From assembly GCF_019703515.2 (NCBI RefSeq), contig NC_059365.1, positions 34,925,501 through 34,989,500 of the forward strand: 64,000 nt of DNA, read 5' to 3'. The notes beneath the pieces were generated by a model that was given only the letters and a program-made list of their open reading frames with translations, was not told where the DNA came from and searched no databases. Positions within the stretch are counted from its first letter, which is position 1. The number at the start of each line of letters is the position of its first letter. Of the stretch, positions 1 to 44,815 are shown in pieces. Source of the stretch: Myxocyprinus asiaticus. Lineage: Eukaryota; Chordata; Actinopteri; Cypriniformes; Catostomidae. The position numbers and the translations under genes are program-made.

Positions 1-900
1 CTGTTTTTCCATTGTTTTCCTATGTAAACACGTGCTGGACAATCGTCCATGCCTGCTGCACTGCATTTCGCTGTTTCTTCATTGTCTCAAAGGACCGGCA
101 CATTTTTAGACCCAGTGTCAAAAGTTAAAAAGAACTTCAGGTATCAAAAATGCAGTTTCACTCAAAAACGTTCTGTTTCATTCATTGCGCTGCAAATAGA
201 TTTTTTTAGCGCATGTGTCACAAAGATTTGACGTTCTGAACAAGTTCAGGTTGCAAAGAGGTAACTGTTTCAATGTTTAATATTATTCCAGATTGTTCTG
301 CACCAAGTAAAGTTTCAGCACTTTCAGCAATGTTTTTTTTATCTTCTGGTCTAGTGTGCTGAGGAGCCGCTGTTTACTGTTGCAATACTGTAAAGAATGT
401 TGCCAACGATGCTTACATAAAATACAGCCTTTTGCAACATGGTGAACAATAAACTGCAGCATCAGAATATAATCTCCTGGTGAAAATAAATTAAATAAGA
501 AAGAAATATATTACTATTGTATACAACAAATCCTCAAAGTAATAATAATAATACTGTATCAAATTATAATGACAAACTGGACAACAATAAGTTATTGTTG
601 GCTTATAATAATAAGCGAGTGTAGAAGTTTTTACACACCCTGTTCATAAAAAAATAATTATTTTTTTATTTATTTTTTCACTGCATTGTGGAAAACTGGA
701 AAACATGTATTAATTAACTTCAACAAAATGTTTATGTTTCAGTAAACATTTTGAATAGGATGAATTTAAAATTATGATTTAAAATAAATCTTATGTTAAT
801 TTTAAGCAAAACTTTTTTGAAATGGGGCCCCGGGTTGATTGGTTGCTTGGGACCTGTGGATGCAGTACTTAAATAGTACAGGTTTGAATAAAATAATTTT
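1..900. other. No recognisable gene
   Basis: AT-rich sequence. Only short open frames occur, with no splice-supported coding structure and no transposon signature that I recognise. It would lie 5' of sncb and could be intergenic or part of an upstream gene's intron. Confidence 0.5.
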
Positions 901-1135
901 CTATACAGTACATTTGATTAATTATGCTAATCCACACTTTTAGGTTCTGTGTGGAGGATGAGGAGTTGAATATGCAACGCCATCTGAATCATGGGGTCTT
1001 GATTGAACTAGAGACAAGTATCTTTTTTTTTTTTTTTTTTAAGGGAGTTGTGTACGAAAGCAGGGAGATAAGGAAAATGAAAGAATGGAAGGTTAAAGGA
1101 AAAGATTAACTAAATAAATCATGATTGCATTACAG

Positions 1136-1283
1136 TTCAGTGGGTGGCGATATGCACATAGACTGCGAATCAAGTGGAAGAAGAAGGTGTGAAGTAGAGG
1201 AAGTGGTACAGCATGTGGAGTTGGAAGCATGTGCTCAAACACTTCAGAAGTCCTTGTTGAGAAATGACTGTTTTATGCTCAAA
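1136..1283 (+). CDS. Possible internal coding exon, unidentified
   Basis: A 148-nt segment follows a plausible 3' splice site (ttacag) and ends at a plausible 5' splice site (aaa|gtaaga). One frame is open across it, starts SVGGDMHIDCESS and is rich in Glu/Cys (EEVVQHVELEACAQTLQ). A second possible exon with an open frame (FCVEDEELNMQRHL) sits just upstream at about 933-1017, after a tttttag acceptor. I cannot match either to a family. They may be exons of an upstream neighbour or part of an old repeat. Confidence 0.25.
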
Positions 1284-1289
1284 GTAAGA

Positions 1290-1931
1290 AATTGTTTTTA
1301 TTTTCATTGTTCTCTAAATGTATATTTTGGATGTTGATATGTCTAAGTTTGTTGAGTTTATTGTGAGAAGTGTTTGTTTGTAGCTCACATGTTGAATTGT
1401 ACTTGGATTGTTTATATAGTATGGTTTAGTATGTGCAAACTGCATAAAATGTGCCTTCTACTGCTACTCATGTCTTGAATTCCATACTGCCCTGAGCTTT
1501 GGTTAAGTAAGAGGCATGGAATCATCTGGATTAAGAGGATTCATTTTTGTTTGTGGATATCTGCCACTTGGGACACTACATCATTACAAGACTTCAATCG
1601 GAATCAAATAAGACTATAGCACTCACTGAATCACTCATCATTCACTACCTTCTGCAATAACTGAACTGGTTCATACTGGATTTAATAGGCTGGACATTAC
1701 ACACACATTCATTGCTTTGCATTTTGTCATGTTTTGATTTCATGTATGTTTTGTTTGCATTGAGATGTATTGATTATACATGTTTATTTTTCTTATTCAA
1801 ATTCTACATAAAAGATCTGGTCGTTCATTCTTTGGCATTCCTATTTCTTATATGTTTGGTGGACAACATAATGTGCTATAGATCCCCCTTATCATATAGC
1901 TGGTTTTATCTTAAAAAGACCCAAGACCATT

Positions 1932-1982
<51 letters not shown>

Positions 1983-2290
1983 TATTGTTACCCAATGAGC
2001 TCAGATAACAACAACATTTGAAAGAGAGATGTTTAAAATGTTTGATTTGACTTAGTTCAAATTAAAATCTAAAATGTTTGAAAGAAAAGCCGAACTGAGA
2101 TCAAAGACTTGGCTCGAATATTTTTTATTTAGTGGAAGGAATGCCATGTGTTAGCATGGTTAAAATATCAAAGCAAGAGCCAAGAAAGACAAAATTAAAG
2201 GTAAACAACATTTCTGATGTAAGGACAAGAAGAATACAGCAGAGCAAAATTAATGAAGTTGTACTGGGTTTTTTAGCTATCTTGGTGGTT
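1290..2290. other. No gene; contains a (TG)n microsatellite
   Basis: About 24 uninterrupted TG dinucleotides run from about 1934 to 1981. The rest is AT-rich and shows no gene or element that I can name. Confidence 0.6.
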
Positions 2291-2291
2291 C

Positions 2292-2726
2292 ATAGAGCTG
2301 TTCAGCCATAACGTCAATTTGTAGGCGAACTCATAGGTCTATTTTGTCACGGGTTCTCTCTGGATTTTCCTATGGGTTTTTATAATGGGGTTTTTCAATT
2401 TATGAATAAAATAAGGACTGTGGTAAATATTACTTGATGATACATGGACGTTTTGTTCTACAACATAAATCACACACAGTACCTCAAGCATTCATTTTGA
2501 AGCCACCATGGGTTTTAAAAAAAAGGTTTACCCTTCAATATGTCTTAAATTCCCATTTGAGGTATGACTAATTTATGTTGTAGAACAAAATGTAAACGTA
2601 TTGTCAATTAATATTTACCTTTCACTCAAGTTGAAAAACCCCATTATAAAAACCCATAGTAAAAACCTGAGGAACCCATGCCGAATTCTCTTCTGGACTT
2701 TTGGACTACAAACTGAACAGCTCTAT
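2292..2726. mobile_element. Fold-back MITE
   Basis: The ends are a perfect 14-bp inverted repeat (ATAGAGCTGTTCAG at 2292-2305 and its complement at 2713-2726). Inner arms also pair: a segment around 2376-2400 containing ATAATGGGGTTTTTCAA pairs with 2631-2655, and one around 2450 containing GTTCTACAACATAAAT pairs with about 2573. The whole 435-bp unit therefore folds into a long imperfect hairpin. It has no coding capacity. I cannot assign a superfamily and see no clear target duplication. Confidence 0.7.
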
Positions 2727-2844
2727 TGACTAACAAGATTGTCTGAGGTGATAAAATTGTGAAATATTTAAAAAATCTAAAACACGGGGGGTCACATGAC
2801 GCCATGCAAAAGCAGACGTGTGAGCGACGAGCTCGCACACTTTG

Positions 2845-3186
2845 CTCTTTGAGCTCACAGAGTCCCAGCTCATTTGCTGAGGGAGATAGGCCCGATCGAT
2901 TCTGGCCAAATTTCTGAGATCATCCAATAAAGATCTTGTGTTGTGCCAGGCGAGGAGCAAAGGGAAGCTTTCTTGGAGAACCATAATATTTTCTTGTTCC
3001 CGGACTTTGCGAGTTCGACGAGAGAAATGCGATTGTTTCAAGGAATGTAAGAAACTCTTACATCAACGAAAGATCACATTTCCTCTAATGTTTCCAGCCA
3101 AACTGAGAATAGAAATGAAGGACAGTCACAAAGTATTTACATGTCCCAATCAGGCAATGTCTTTTATTGAATCAATGGGTGAGTAA
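2845..3186 (+). pseudogene. L1 ORF1 remnant (RNA-binding/CTD part)
   Basis: In two shifting frames the + strand reads like the RRM and C-terminal domain of L1 ORF1p: a segment near 2845-2940 like ERAHRVP..., then LCQARSKGKLSW, then KLLHQRKITFPLMFPAKLRI followed by HKVFTCPNQAMSFIESMG and a stop (frame 2938-3186). ORF1p is the nucleic-acid chaperone of the L1 ribonucleoprotein. The N-terminal coiled coil is missing and at least one frameshift is present. Confidence 0.65.
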
Positions 3187-4142
3187 ACCATTGGGTGTTT
3201 CTCATGTGAGTGGGTCAACTCGCTGTACTTACTCTGGCTTTTGAGGAAGCTGGGCATCATTTCGGTTTCTTTTTTCTTTTTGCGTTGGCTCCGCCGTGCG
3301 GCTGGAGCTTGTTTTGTGAATAACACTTTTCCTTAAAGAAACTTTTGCATTGACAAAAGATTACATTTGCATTGAAGTTCCCGGCCAGTTTGAGAGTGGA
3401 CACTACGGATAACCGCAAAATATCTACATGCTCACACAAAGGATATCTTTTATAAAGTTGACGGATTGTGTAAGTCATGGTATATACTTTTATGCGGGCT
3501 CCGAGTGAATTGACTCGACCATCTGGGGAACCGGGATGCCAGTTTTGTTTCTTTTTGTATTGGTTCAGCCTAGCGGCTGGAGCTTGTTCTTTTGAACAGC
3601 TGTGGATTAATCTGTTCGTTCTTCATGCTTATTCCTCCTGGCTGGAGTTTGTTTTGTTGAGTATTTTTACAGGACATTGGAATGATTACGTCATCCGCTG
3701 AACTCATAACAGCTGGCTCACTGAACATTCGTTTGTCTGTCCGAGGAATCTGAATGGTTTTATATCAGCTGGAAGATGGAAGATCACACCTTTGAGACAG
3801 TTCTGTGAATGAATCTACACATTGTTCATTCTTCCTATTGGCTGGGGTTTATTTTACAAAGTATTTTCTATAATGTAATTTTGCCACACAAATTTGTGAG
3901 GCAAAATTGAGCAATCTGATGGCAAATTTGTCGTGGGGGCTCATGGGCATTCATGGACCTTTTGAGTTTCGAGGGATAGTTGCCGGTTGGCGCTTTCGTG
4001 CGCAGAGTTAATGCACACGTTTTTCTTTTTTCTGTTTGTTTTGGTCGTGGGGAAGTTCGGGGTTTGATTGTTTCACTAATGGGGAATGTGGTCTGTATAA
4101 TTTTGTTTTTGACACACAATTAATTTTTTCTACTATATCAAA
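3187..4142 (+). other. LINE inter-ORF spacer with duplicated ORF1 tail
   Basis: The segment 3340-3478 repeats the end of ORF1. Read on + it gives KITFALKFPASLRV, parallel to KITFPLMFPAKLRI at about 3064-3105. A flanking motif, ggctggagcttgttttgtga, recurs at about 3301, 3577, 3642 and 3840, so the spacer is built from several diverged repeats of roughly 200-280 bp. Confidence 0.6.
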
Positions 4143-7100
4143 ATGTCAAATGTTAATACAAGTAAACTATCTCTCTCCACATGGAATGTAAATGGTTTGG
4201 GGCACCCCATAAAAAGAAGGAAGGTTATTACTTTTTTAAACGTAAGAAATATGATATTGTGTTTCTTCAAGAAACACATCTCTCCCCGCAGGAAGCTGAA
4301 AAATTTGGGAAGATATGGGGTGGACATGTTTTTTTTTAGTGCTGGCTCAAGTAAGAGCAAGGGAGTCATTATATTGATTAATAGACATCTACAATTCAAA
4401 TGTCTCAAACAGACTAAAGATAAATTAGGGAGAGTCATTATGGTTTTAGCTGAAATTCAAGGGCAAAGGCTGATTTTGGCTAATATTTATTCACCTAATG
4501 CTGATGATCAGGGCTTTTTTATAGATCTTGAAGGGATGCTGCAAACCGCTGTCACCCCTCATGATATAATATTGGGAGGAGACTTTAATCTTTTGATGGA
4601 CTCAGTCCTTTATCATAGTGAAGCAAAAGTGTGTAAACCCCCTAGAGCAACATTGACGCTTCACAGGATGTGTAAAAATCTTGGTCTTACGGATATTTGG
4701 AGACTTTTGAACCCATCTGGTAGGGACTATACATTTTTTTCATCAGTCCATAAGATTTATTCTAGAATAGATTTTTTTTATATATATCCAAATCCCTCAT
4801 TTCATCTGTTGTTGATTGCTCAATTGGAAATATCTTAGTCTCAGATCATGCCCTGGTGAGTTTAGAGATGTTGCCATATACAGAGAAAAATAAATCACAT
4901 AGTTGTTGCCTTTATGTGTCCCTTTTGCAAAATCCTGATTTCCAACAAATGTTAAAGAGTGAAATCAATGTTTATATGGAGACCAACTGGTCCTCAGTAT
5001 CCTCTGTGGGCGTGGCTTGGGAGGCACTTAAGGTGGTTCTTAGGGGTCGGATCATACAGTATGCCTCATTCATCAAAAAATCCAAAGCACGAGAACTTGT
5101 GGAGTTGGAAGTGAATATTAAAAGTACAGAGGCAGAGCTGAAGCACCATATGTCAGCTGATGGCCTCAGAGAATTGACCCGATTGAAATATAGATATAAT
5201 ACTATTTTGTTGTGGAAAGTGGAGTTTTGGTTATTCAGGGCAAGACAGTCATACTTTGAGTCGGGTGACAAAGCAGGGAAGCTTTTGGCTAGATATATAA
5301 AGAGAGTCTCTTTCTATCATTACCTCAGTGAAATCTGCTGGTGGTGAAATTTGTACCTCGGCCATTGATTAATAATGCCTTTAAAGTGTTCTATATTGAT
5401 CTTTATAGCTCCATGTCTTCGTCTACTGATGAAGATATTAGAAACTTTGTGGAACCATTAGATCTTCCTAAACTGACGATTGAGCAAAAAAACTCTTGAT
5501 TCTGAGATAACCTTGGAGGAGCTTGATGAGGTAATGAAGTCCCTACCTACTGGCAAGGCTCCGGGGACAGATGGTTTTGCCGCAGATTTTTTTAGATCCT
5601 ATGCTACAGAACTGGCTCCACTTTTGTTAGAAGTTTATACTGAATCATTAAAGAATGGAAAGCTTCCTCCAACCATGACACAAGCCCGGATCAGTCTGAT
5701 TCTTAAAAAGGACAAAGATCCAAGCGAGTGTAAAAGTTACCATCCAATCTCCCTGATCCAACTAGATGTAAAAAATATTGTCAAAAATTTTGGCTAACCA
5801 ATTAAGTAAGCTTATGACATCTCTTATACATATAGATCAGGTGGGGTTTATTCGGGGCTGTAGCTCTTCTGTTAACATCAGGCATCTCATCAATATCATC
5901 TGGTCAGTAGCGAATGATCAATCTCCAGTCACTGCCATCTCACTTGACGCCGAAAAAGCATTTGATATGGTAGAATGGGATTATCTTTTTAAGATTTTGT
6001 AAATGTATGGGTTCGAGAGTACATTTATTGGTTGGATTAAGTTACTTTATTGACACCCTGTAGCAGCGGTACAAACAAATTTATTAATTTCAGATTATTT
6101 TACTCTGGATAGGGGCACTCGGCAGGGCTGCCCTCTTTCCCCTTTATTGTTCTGTCTTGCCCTGGAACCATTAGCAGCTGCAATAAGGGGGAGGATGATT
6201 TTCCAGGGGTGGTGGCAGGAGGTGTGGCGCATAAGCTTCTGCTTTACGCAAATTATATTTTATTATTTGTCTCTGAACCTACTAGATCTATGCCTTGCCT
6301 CCACAGAATTATTAATTCCTTTTCCGAGTTCTCAGGATACAAAGTTAATTGGTCTAAATCCGAAGCTTTGGCTCTGACAGCGTACTGTCCAGTAATGGCT
6401 TTCCAGCCGGGCACCTTCCAATGGCCCAAACAGGGCATTAAGTATTTGGGGATTTTATTCCCAGCAAATTTGTCTGATTTAGTTAGTCAATTTTGACCCT
6501 TTAATAAAAAAGATTTTCGAGCGATGTGGGCAGGTGGGCTTCATTACATTTATCGATGATTGGGAAGGTTAATGTTATTAAAATGAATTGTATTCCAAAA
6601 TTTAACTACCTGCTACAATCTCTCTCTGTAGATGTCCCCCTCTCTTATTTCAAGCAATTTGATAGTATAGCAAAGTCCTTCATTTGGAATGGTAAACATC
6701 CCAGATTGCATTTTAATAAGTTACATAGGCCGATTGACAAAGGAGGGCTAGGCCTATACAAGATTTTGTTTTATTACTATGCGTTCAGTCTCAGACATTT
6801 GGCTCATTGGTCACTTCCACCTGAGAGAGCCCCCCCCTGGTTTGTTATTGAACAGGCAGTTCTTGCCCCTATTTTGCCATTACAAAGCATCTCTATCAAA
6901 CTAATCGGAAAAGTTAAGTTATACCCCGTTATTTCGCATTTACACTCGGTATGGACTAAAGTGTCCAGATTGTTTAAATTGGACACTTATTTAAATGTTG
7001 CCTTGAGCATATGGCAGAACCCAAGATTATGTATTGGCAAGACCCCTTTCTGCTGGCCAGAGTGGATTGTAAGGGGGGTTGATACACTCGGTGACCTATA

Positions 7101-7940
7101 TGAAAGTGGAGTGTTGAGATCATTTGAAAACTTGGTCCAACATTTTGGAATCCCCAGACCTCAGTTTTATAGGTATTTACAATTGCGCCACCTGCTCTGT
7201 ACTATTTTTGGGAGTAGCACACACCCCCCTAAGGAGGCAGATGCTTTGGGAGAGGTGATTGCAGCTTTTGGAAAAGGTCATGAGGCATCAGTGTACTACT
7301 CCCTGTTAATTCAGAGTATGGGGATGGAGCTTTAACTTCTATTAAGAGATTATGGGAGAAATATTTGAATTTGGTATTGGAGGATGGAGTGTGGACTAAG
7401 ATTCTGAAAAATGTCAAGTCTGCATCTAGAGATGCAAAGGTTCGCCTTATGCAATTTAAGATTTTACAAAGATTTTATTGGATCCCCTCTAGATTATATA
7501 GGCTTGGTCTTAAAGACACACCCACCTGCTGGCGATGCCAATCAGAAGTTGGAGACACAACCCATGTTTTTTGGGGATGCGTTAAGATCCAAGATTTTTG
7601 GTTAAAGATTCAGAATTATTTGCGTGACATTCTGGGCACTCAAATTTTACTTTGCCCCAGACTTTTTGGGCGATGGGGAAGTTATAAATTCGGGGGACAA
7701 ATATATAAAAAATTGGGTTCTGACTGGCATGATGATTGGTAGACAAATTATTTTAAGGGGATGGAAGTCAGACGGAGCGCCACCATTTCCGGAGTGGTGT
7801 GCGGAGATGGGGAGGGTGGCGGCTTATGAGAAGATGATAGATGGAAGGCTGGGGCTGGAGGACTTATTTTTCAGGAAGTGGGGTAGGTATTTGGCAGTTT
7901 TGGAGGACTCTAGGGGAAGGGATGAGGAGGGAGATGTTTA
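4143..7940 (+). pseudogene. L1-like ORF2 (endonuclease-reverse transcriptase) pseudogene
   Basis: The N-terminal APE-type endonuclease is recognisable: STWNVNGLGHPIKRR at 4143, FLQETHL in an alternative frame near 4260, and LGGDFNLLMD at about 4575. The reverse transcriptase follows in several frames from 5480: LPTGKAPGTDGFAADFF, then DQVGFIRGCSS, then ISLDAEKAFDMVEWDYLF (first Asp kept), then RGTRQGCPLSPLLF at about 6115-6160. The catalytic (F/Y)ADD box reads YANYILLFV at about 6244, so both aspartates are lost. A Cys-rich tail (CWRCQSEVGDTTHVFWGC at about 7530-7585) matches the C-terminal zinc knuckle of L1 ORF2. At least five breaks are present. Clade assignment (L1 versus the L1/Tx1 group) is inference. 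Confidence 0.85.
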
Positions 7941-8190
7941 GTTTAATTATGCATGTTTATTATACATGTTATTTTTTGTTTTTTATTTATTTATTTTTTA
8001 TTTTATTGTTTATGTATTATTTTATGTGACCACATGAGTGTTCTTTTAGGGTAGGGTGGGATTGGTGTTTGGGGAGGGATGTTAATGAGGGTTAAAAGTT
8101 AAATGTTGATTCGGTGTGTATATGTTGTTTTTCTCTGTTGTTTTTTCTATAATCAATAAAAAAAATGTTAATTACAAAAAAAAAAAAAAA
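7941..8190 (+). other. LINE 3' UTR and poly(A) tail
   Basis: T-rich then G-rich 3' UTR with an aataaa-like signal at about 8155, followed by a run of about 15 A at 8176-8190. The target duplication follows directly. Confidence 0.6.
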
Positions 8191-8329
8191 TCAAAAACAC
8201 GTGTCAAATTCATAGAAATTTTGTATTTATGTCATTGTTGGTTTCATACATTTTTGGAAAACATTTATAACCATTTATAATCACACACACACAAAAACAA
8301 CATTTAATGACTTTTAACATGTCCAGTGG

Positions 8330-8480
8330 TGTAACCAGGGTTGGGAGGGTTATTTTTGAAATGTATTCCACTACAGATTACAGAATACATGCCGTAAAAT
8401 GTAATTTGTAACATATTCCGTTAGATTACTCGAGGTCAGTAACGTAATCTAAATCATTTGGATTACTTCAGCACTGTTCA
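8330..8480. repeat. Dispersed repeat end (fish MITE-like)
   Basis: The phrase gttgggagggttatttttga followed by gtattccactacagatta is typical of a common cyprinid interspersed repeat and is related in wording to the unit at 24863-25303. Only one end is visible here. Confidence 0.4.
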
Positions 8481-8659
8481 CTTGTTTTGACTATAAAAAA
8501 TCTACCAGAACAGTAAAAATACATTCTCTGAAAAAGCTAAATATCTTATGCAGTGTTGCTTCTAAAACAAGGTAAAGCAAATTGATCTTGTTTTAAGGAT
8601 TTTTAGATATTTTTACAGAAAAACTATTTTTAAAAATTGTCATCAAGAATAAGATTTTT

Positions 8660-9060
8660 GGGGGGCCTGGGTAGCTAAGCAAGTAAAGACACTGACTACC
8701 ACACCTGGAGTCACAAGTTCGAATCCAGGGCTTGCTGAGTGAATCCAGTCAGGCTTCCTAAGCAACCAGTTGGCTCGGTTGCTAGGGTGGGTAGAGTCAG
8801 TTGAGTTAATCTCCTCGTGGTCGCTATAATGTGTGGTTCTCGCTCTCGGTGGGGCGCGTGGTGAGAAGTGCATGGATGCCAGGGAGAATAGCGAGCCTCC
8901 ACACGCTCTACGTCTCCGTGGTAACGCGTTCAACAAGCCACGTGATAAAATGCACGGATTGACTCTCTCAGACGAGGCAACTGAGGTTCGTCCTCCGCCA
9001 CCACAAGGACTTAGAGCGCACTGGGAATTGGGCATGCAAAAAATTGAGAGAAAATGGAAG

Positions 9061-9075
<15 letters not shown>
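8660..9075 (+). mobile_element. tRNA-derived SINE
   Basis: The head is tRNA-like: an A-box region (gggcctgggtagctaagcaa) and, about 35 bp on, a B box (agttcgaatccag). These are the internal RNA polymerase III promoter. The body runs about 350 bp and ends in an A-rich tail at 9059-9076 followed by a long (AT)n. A second copy of the same family lies on the minus strand at 56288-56719 and matches through most of the body. It would move with reverse transcriptase supplied by a LINE. Confidence 0.8.

Positions 9076-9132
<57 letters not shown>
9076..9132. repeat. (AT)n microsatellite
   Basis: About 28 AT repeats directly after the SINE A-tail, so it probably grew from that tail. Confidence 0.9.
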
Positions 9133-9139
<7 letters not shown>

Positions 9140-10380
9140 TATTTTTTACTTAAATATTTTTTACTTTCAGCCCCAGAAAAAAAAAATGAACTCATGAAAA
9201 CGTGTTCATCATAGTAAAGGTGTATTCAAGTAACTATTGAATAACTTAATAGATCCGTATCAAAAAAGAGCGTCACGTCATTTACCCTGGTTTATAGTTG
9301 GCTGTTGCTGTCCATGGTGCTGAATTTTGCATTTCTGCCTCTGCTTCAGTCTACCGCTAATGCTGTTTGTTGCGGTCGTCTTTTGTCCTACCGATGAAAA
9401 ACGCTTGAATAACCAAAACGATGCTATACTAGTATTAAAACAGCAGATGGAACAAGAGGCTTGGAAACAGGAATTATTCTTACCAACCCTTATGATGTCA
9501 AGTGCTGGTCTGCAGATTATATTTTTGGTGTGAGAGCTATAATCATGTGAAATTGGAGCGCTCACCTGTAGACAATAACAATCACGGGTCTGTGTTTTCA
9601 TTTTTTCGATTTACTTTTACTTAAACGATGTATAGTATATAATCCTTGACAACAGCAATTATTGATAATGGGAACTTTTGAATCTCCAGCTTTCAGCATC
9701 AGGCATGCTTGTCTTTGAGGACAAAATCAATTGGTCAGAGGAGCCATTCGATTGCCTTTTAGTGCCAGATGCGCCCACGTCAACAAGATGGACAGTGCAG
9801 ACAACAGGCATCGCCTGCAGTAAATCAACACAAGATATGCATGGAGCATCAAGCTTAAATGTTGACTCTCCCTTCAAGATCGACATTAAACTGACAGTAT
9901 TCAGTCATGAATTCTACAATAGCTACAATCCAAGGTTAAGCGTTAGGCTTGTCAGTTCTTAAACATTTCCAATAAGATCTGTGGATGATATGAAGCTCCG
10001 ATGGTTGACACTAGAGAAGACTGGACATGATCGCAAAAACATATGGATTGATCATATTCATGTTCTTGTTTTAATGCCAATCCATATGTTTGTAGTTTCT
10101 CACATTACACAATGTTGTCTTCTATGATTTCATAGACAGACAGACAGATATGTTCTTCTGTCACTTATGGTGTTTATAATATAAATATATAATATATACT
10201 TGAAAGAGTAGCCTACAGTATGAATCAGATTTGCCCTCTTGGCGTTCTCAAATGTACAGTTTTAATCAAAGTTACAGACATTATAAGAGGATGCAATATT
10301 AGTCTTAATATGGCACTGGTTGTTGCCATTATGGCTGGGGTCTGACACCCCCATCATGATCAATACCATGACCTGCGTCG
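9133..10380. other. Non-coding, upstream of sncb
   Basis: No gene that I can support. An open frame at 9678-9962 (94 codons) has no recognisable domain. A short perfect inverted repeat (AAACATATGGATTG at 10037-10050 with its complement at 10078-10091) could form a 14-bp stem. Confidence 0.5.
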
Positions 10381-10513
10381 ATCGTCTCATCCTCTCCTCC
10401 TGATTGGCTGAGCACATCTAGAGGAAGGCCCACCGTCAGATCGTAGTGTAACATTTCCTTCAACGATATTGCAATCTACTACGCAATTGAGGACGAAGAA
10501 GGTGCTTTAAAAG
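10381..10513 (+). promoter_or_regulatory. sncb: Probable sncb promoter and non-coding exon 1
   Basis: Synuclein genes start with a non-coding exon. The best candidate ends at 10513, where aaaag is followed by the 5' splice site gtacgt. Upstream is a reversed CCAAT-like element (gattggctgag at about 10401) in a locally GC-richer stretch. The transcription start is not determinable here. This is inference from gene structure. Confidence 0.4.
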
Positions 10514-11442
10514 GTACGTTTTTAATTATCAAAACATCTATGAAAGCGTTTTCTGTGAACGTGCTCTGATATCTCGCGACGTGTGAAAATACTGACGGAG
10601 AGCTCGTGTTAGGACATAAAAAAAATAAATAAATAAAAACTGTATGCTAGCTGTCGATGGAAACGAGCATTTGCGTACTGGTGTGATAAAATTAAAACAT
10701 TGCTTGATAAATGTATATACAACCTGATGCTTAAACAGGCGATTGTTGTGTTTTGTGATTTAATTAAACCAAGTCGTGTCGAGCTATTCTCCTGTGTGAG
10801 GACATTGGAGAGGTGACACCATATTGTATGTGAGTAGTGCAAGATCTGTTTTTTTATTATTATTTTTTTTAATTTTTAATTTTATTTTTATTAAATAGCC
10901 ATCTTAAACATTGCCAGTGATGTGTCGACACAAATTGTAGTGCTTTTAATGCATAAATGCGTTTGTTAGCTGTACAAAAATGTGTTTTAATTAACAGTAC
11001 TATAAATAAAAAAAAAAAGTCATATGCCATTTTTAATTTACACATGCCTAAAATATGTCTCTCGCTACACTACTATATATCAAATACTTACCATGAAATA
11101 AGCATTTTCTCCTTCATTATGAGTTGAGTAATAAATAATGAGTTTTTGATCATGAACACTTTTGAAACCGTGTTGTTAACACAGACAGAAATGATGTAAA
11201 TGTTCTCGTCTCATTCTGCGCATGTATGGGCGAATAACGTGTTTTATCTTCAGGGAAATTATACTCCTTATTGTTCCACTGATAGGCTGGTTAGAACGCA
11301 CTCAGCGCGTGCACACACACAAGCGCGCACACACCACGTCTTAATATTGCTTTCAATTTCATTTTATTCTACATTTATTGTATAGTGTAACACCATCTTT
11401 GATTTGTTTTCACACTGCTTTCTTGGATGCAGAGGGGTCAAG

Positions 11443-44815
<33,373 letters not shown>

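Larger units (their letters stand above)
2787..8190 (+). mobile_element. L1-like LINE, decayed
   Basis: Non-LTR retrotransposon inserted on the + strand. An imperfect target-site duplication brackets it (about 2771-2786 ending TCTAAAACACG, and 8187-8201 with TCAAAAACACG, one difference in the core), with a terminal A-run at 8176-8190. The order is a short 5' leader (gggggtcacatgacgccatg), an ORF1 fragment (about 2845-3186), a spacer with an internal duplication, ORF2 (about 4143-7940) with endonuclease and reverse transcriptase parts, then a 3' UTR. Stops and frameshifts throughout and a mutated RT active site make it dead. The leader joins the middle of ORF1 directly, so the 5' half of ORF1 has been deleted. 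Confidence 0.85.

Noticed and set aside
8661..8735. tRNA gene
   Set aside because: It has the A and B boxes but is the head of a SINE, with no cloverleaf that I can close; the same head recurs at 56719.
9678..9962. 94-codon open frame upstream of sncb
   Set aside because: No domain, no splice context and ordinary composition; not strong enough for a gene call.
10037..10091. Hairpin with 14-bp stem
   Set aside because: Short stem and a 27-base loop; expected by chance in AT-rich DNA of this size, so not reported as a finding.
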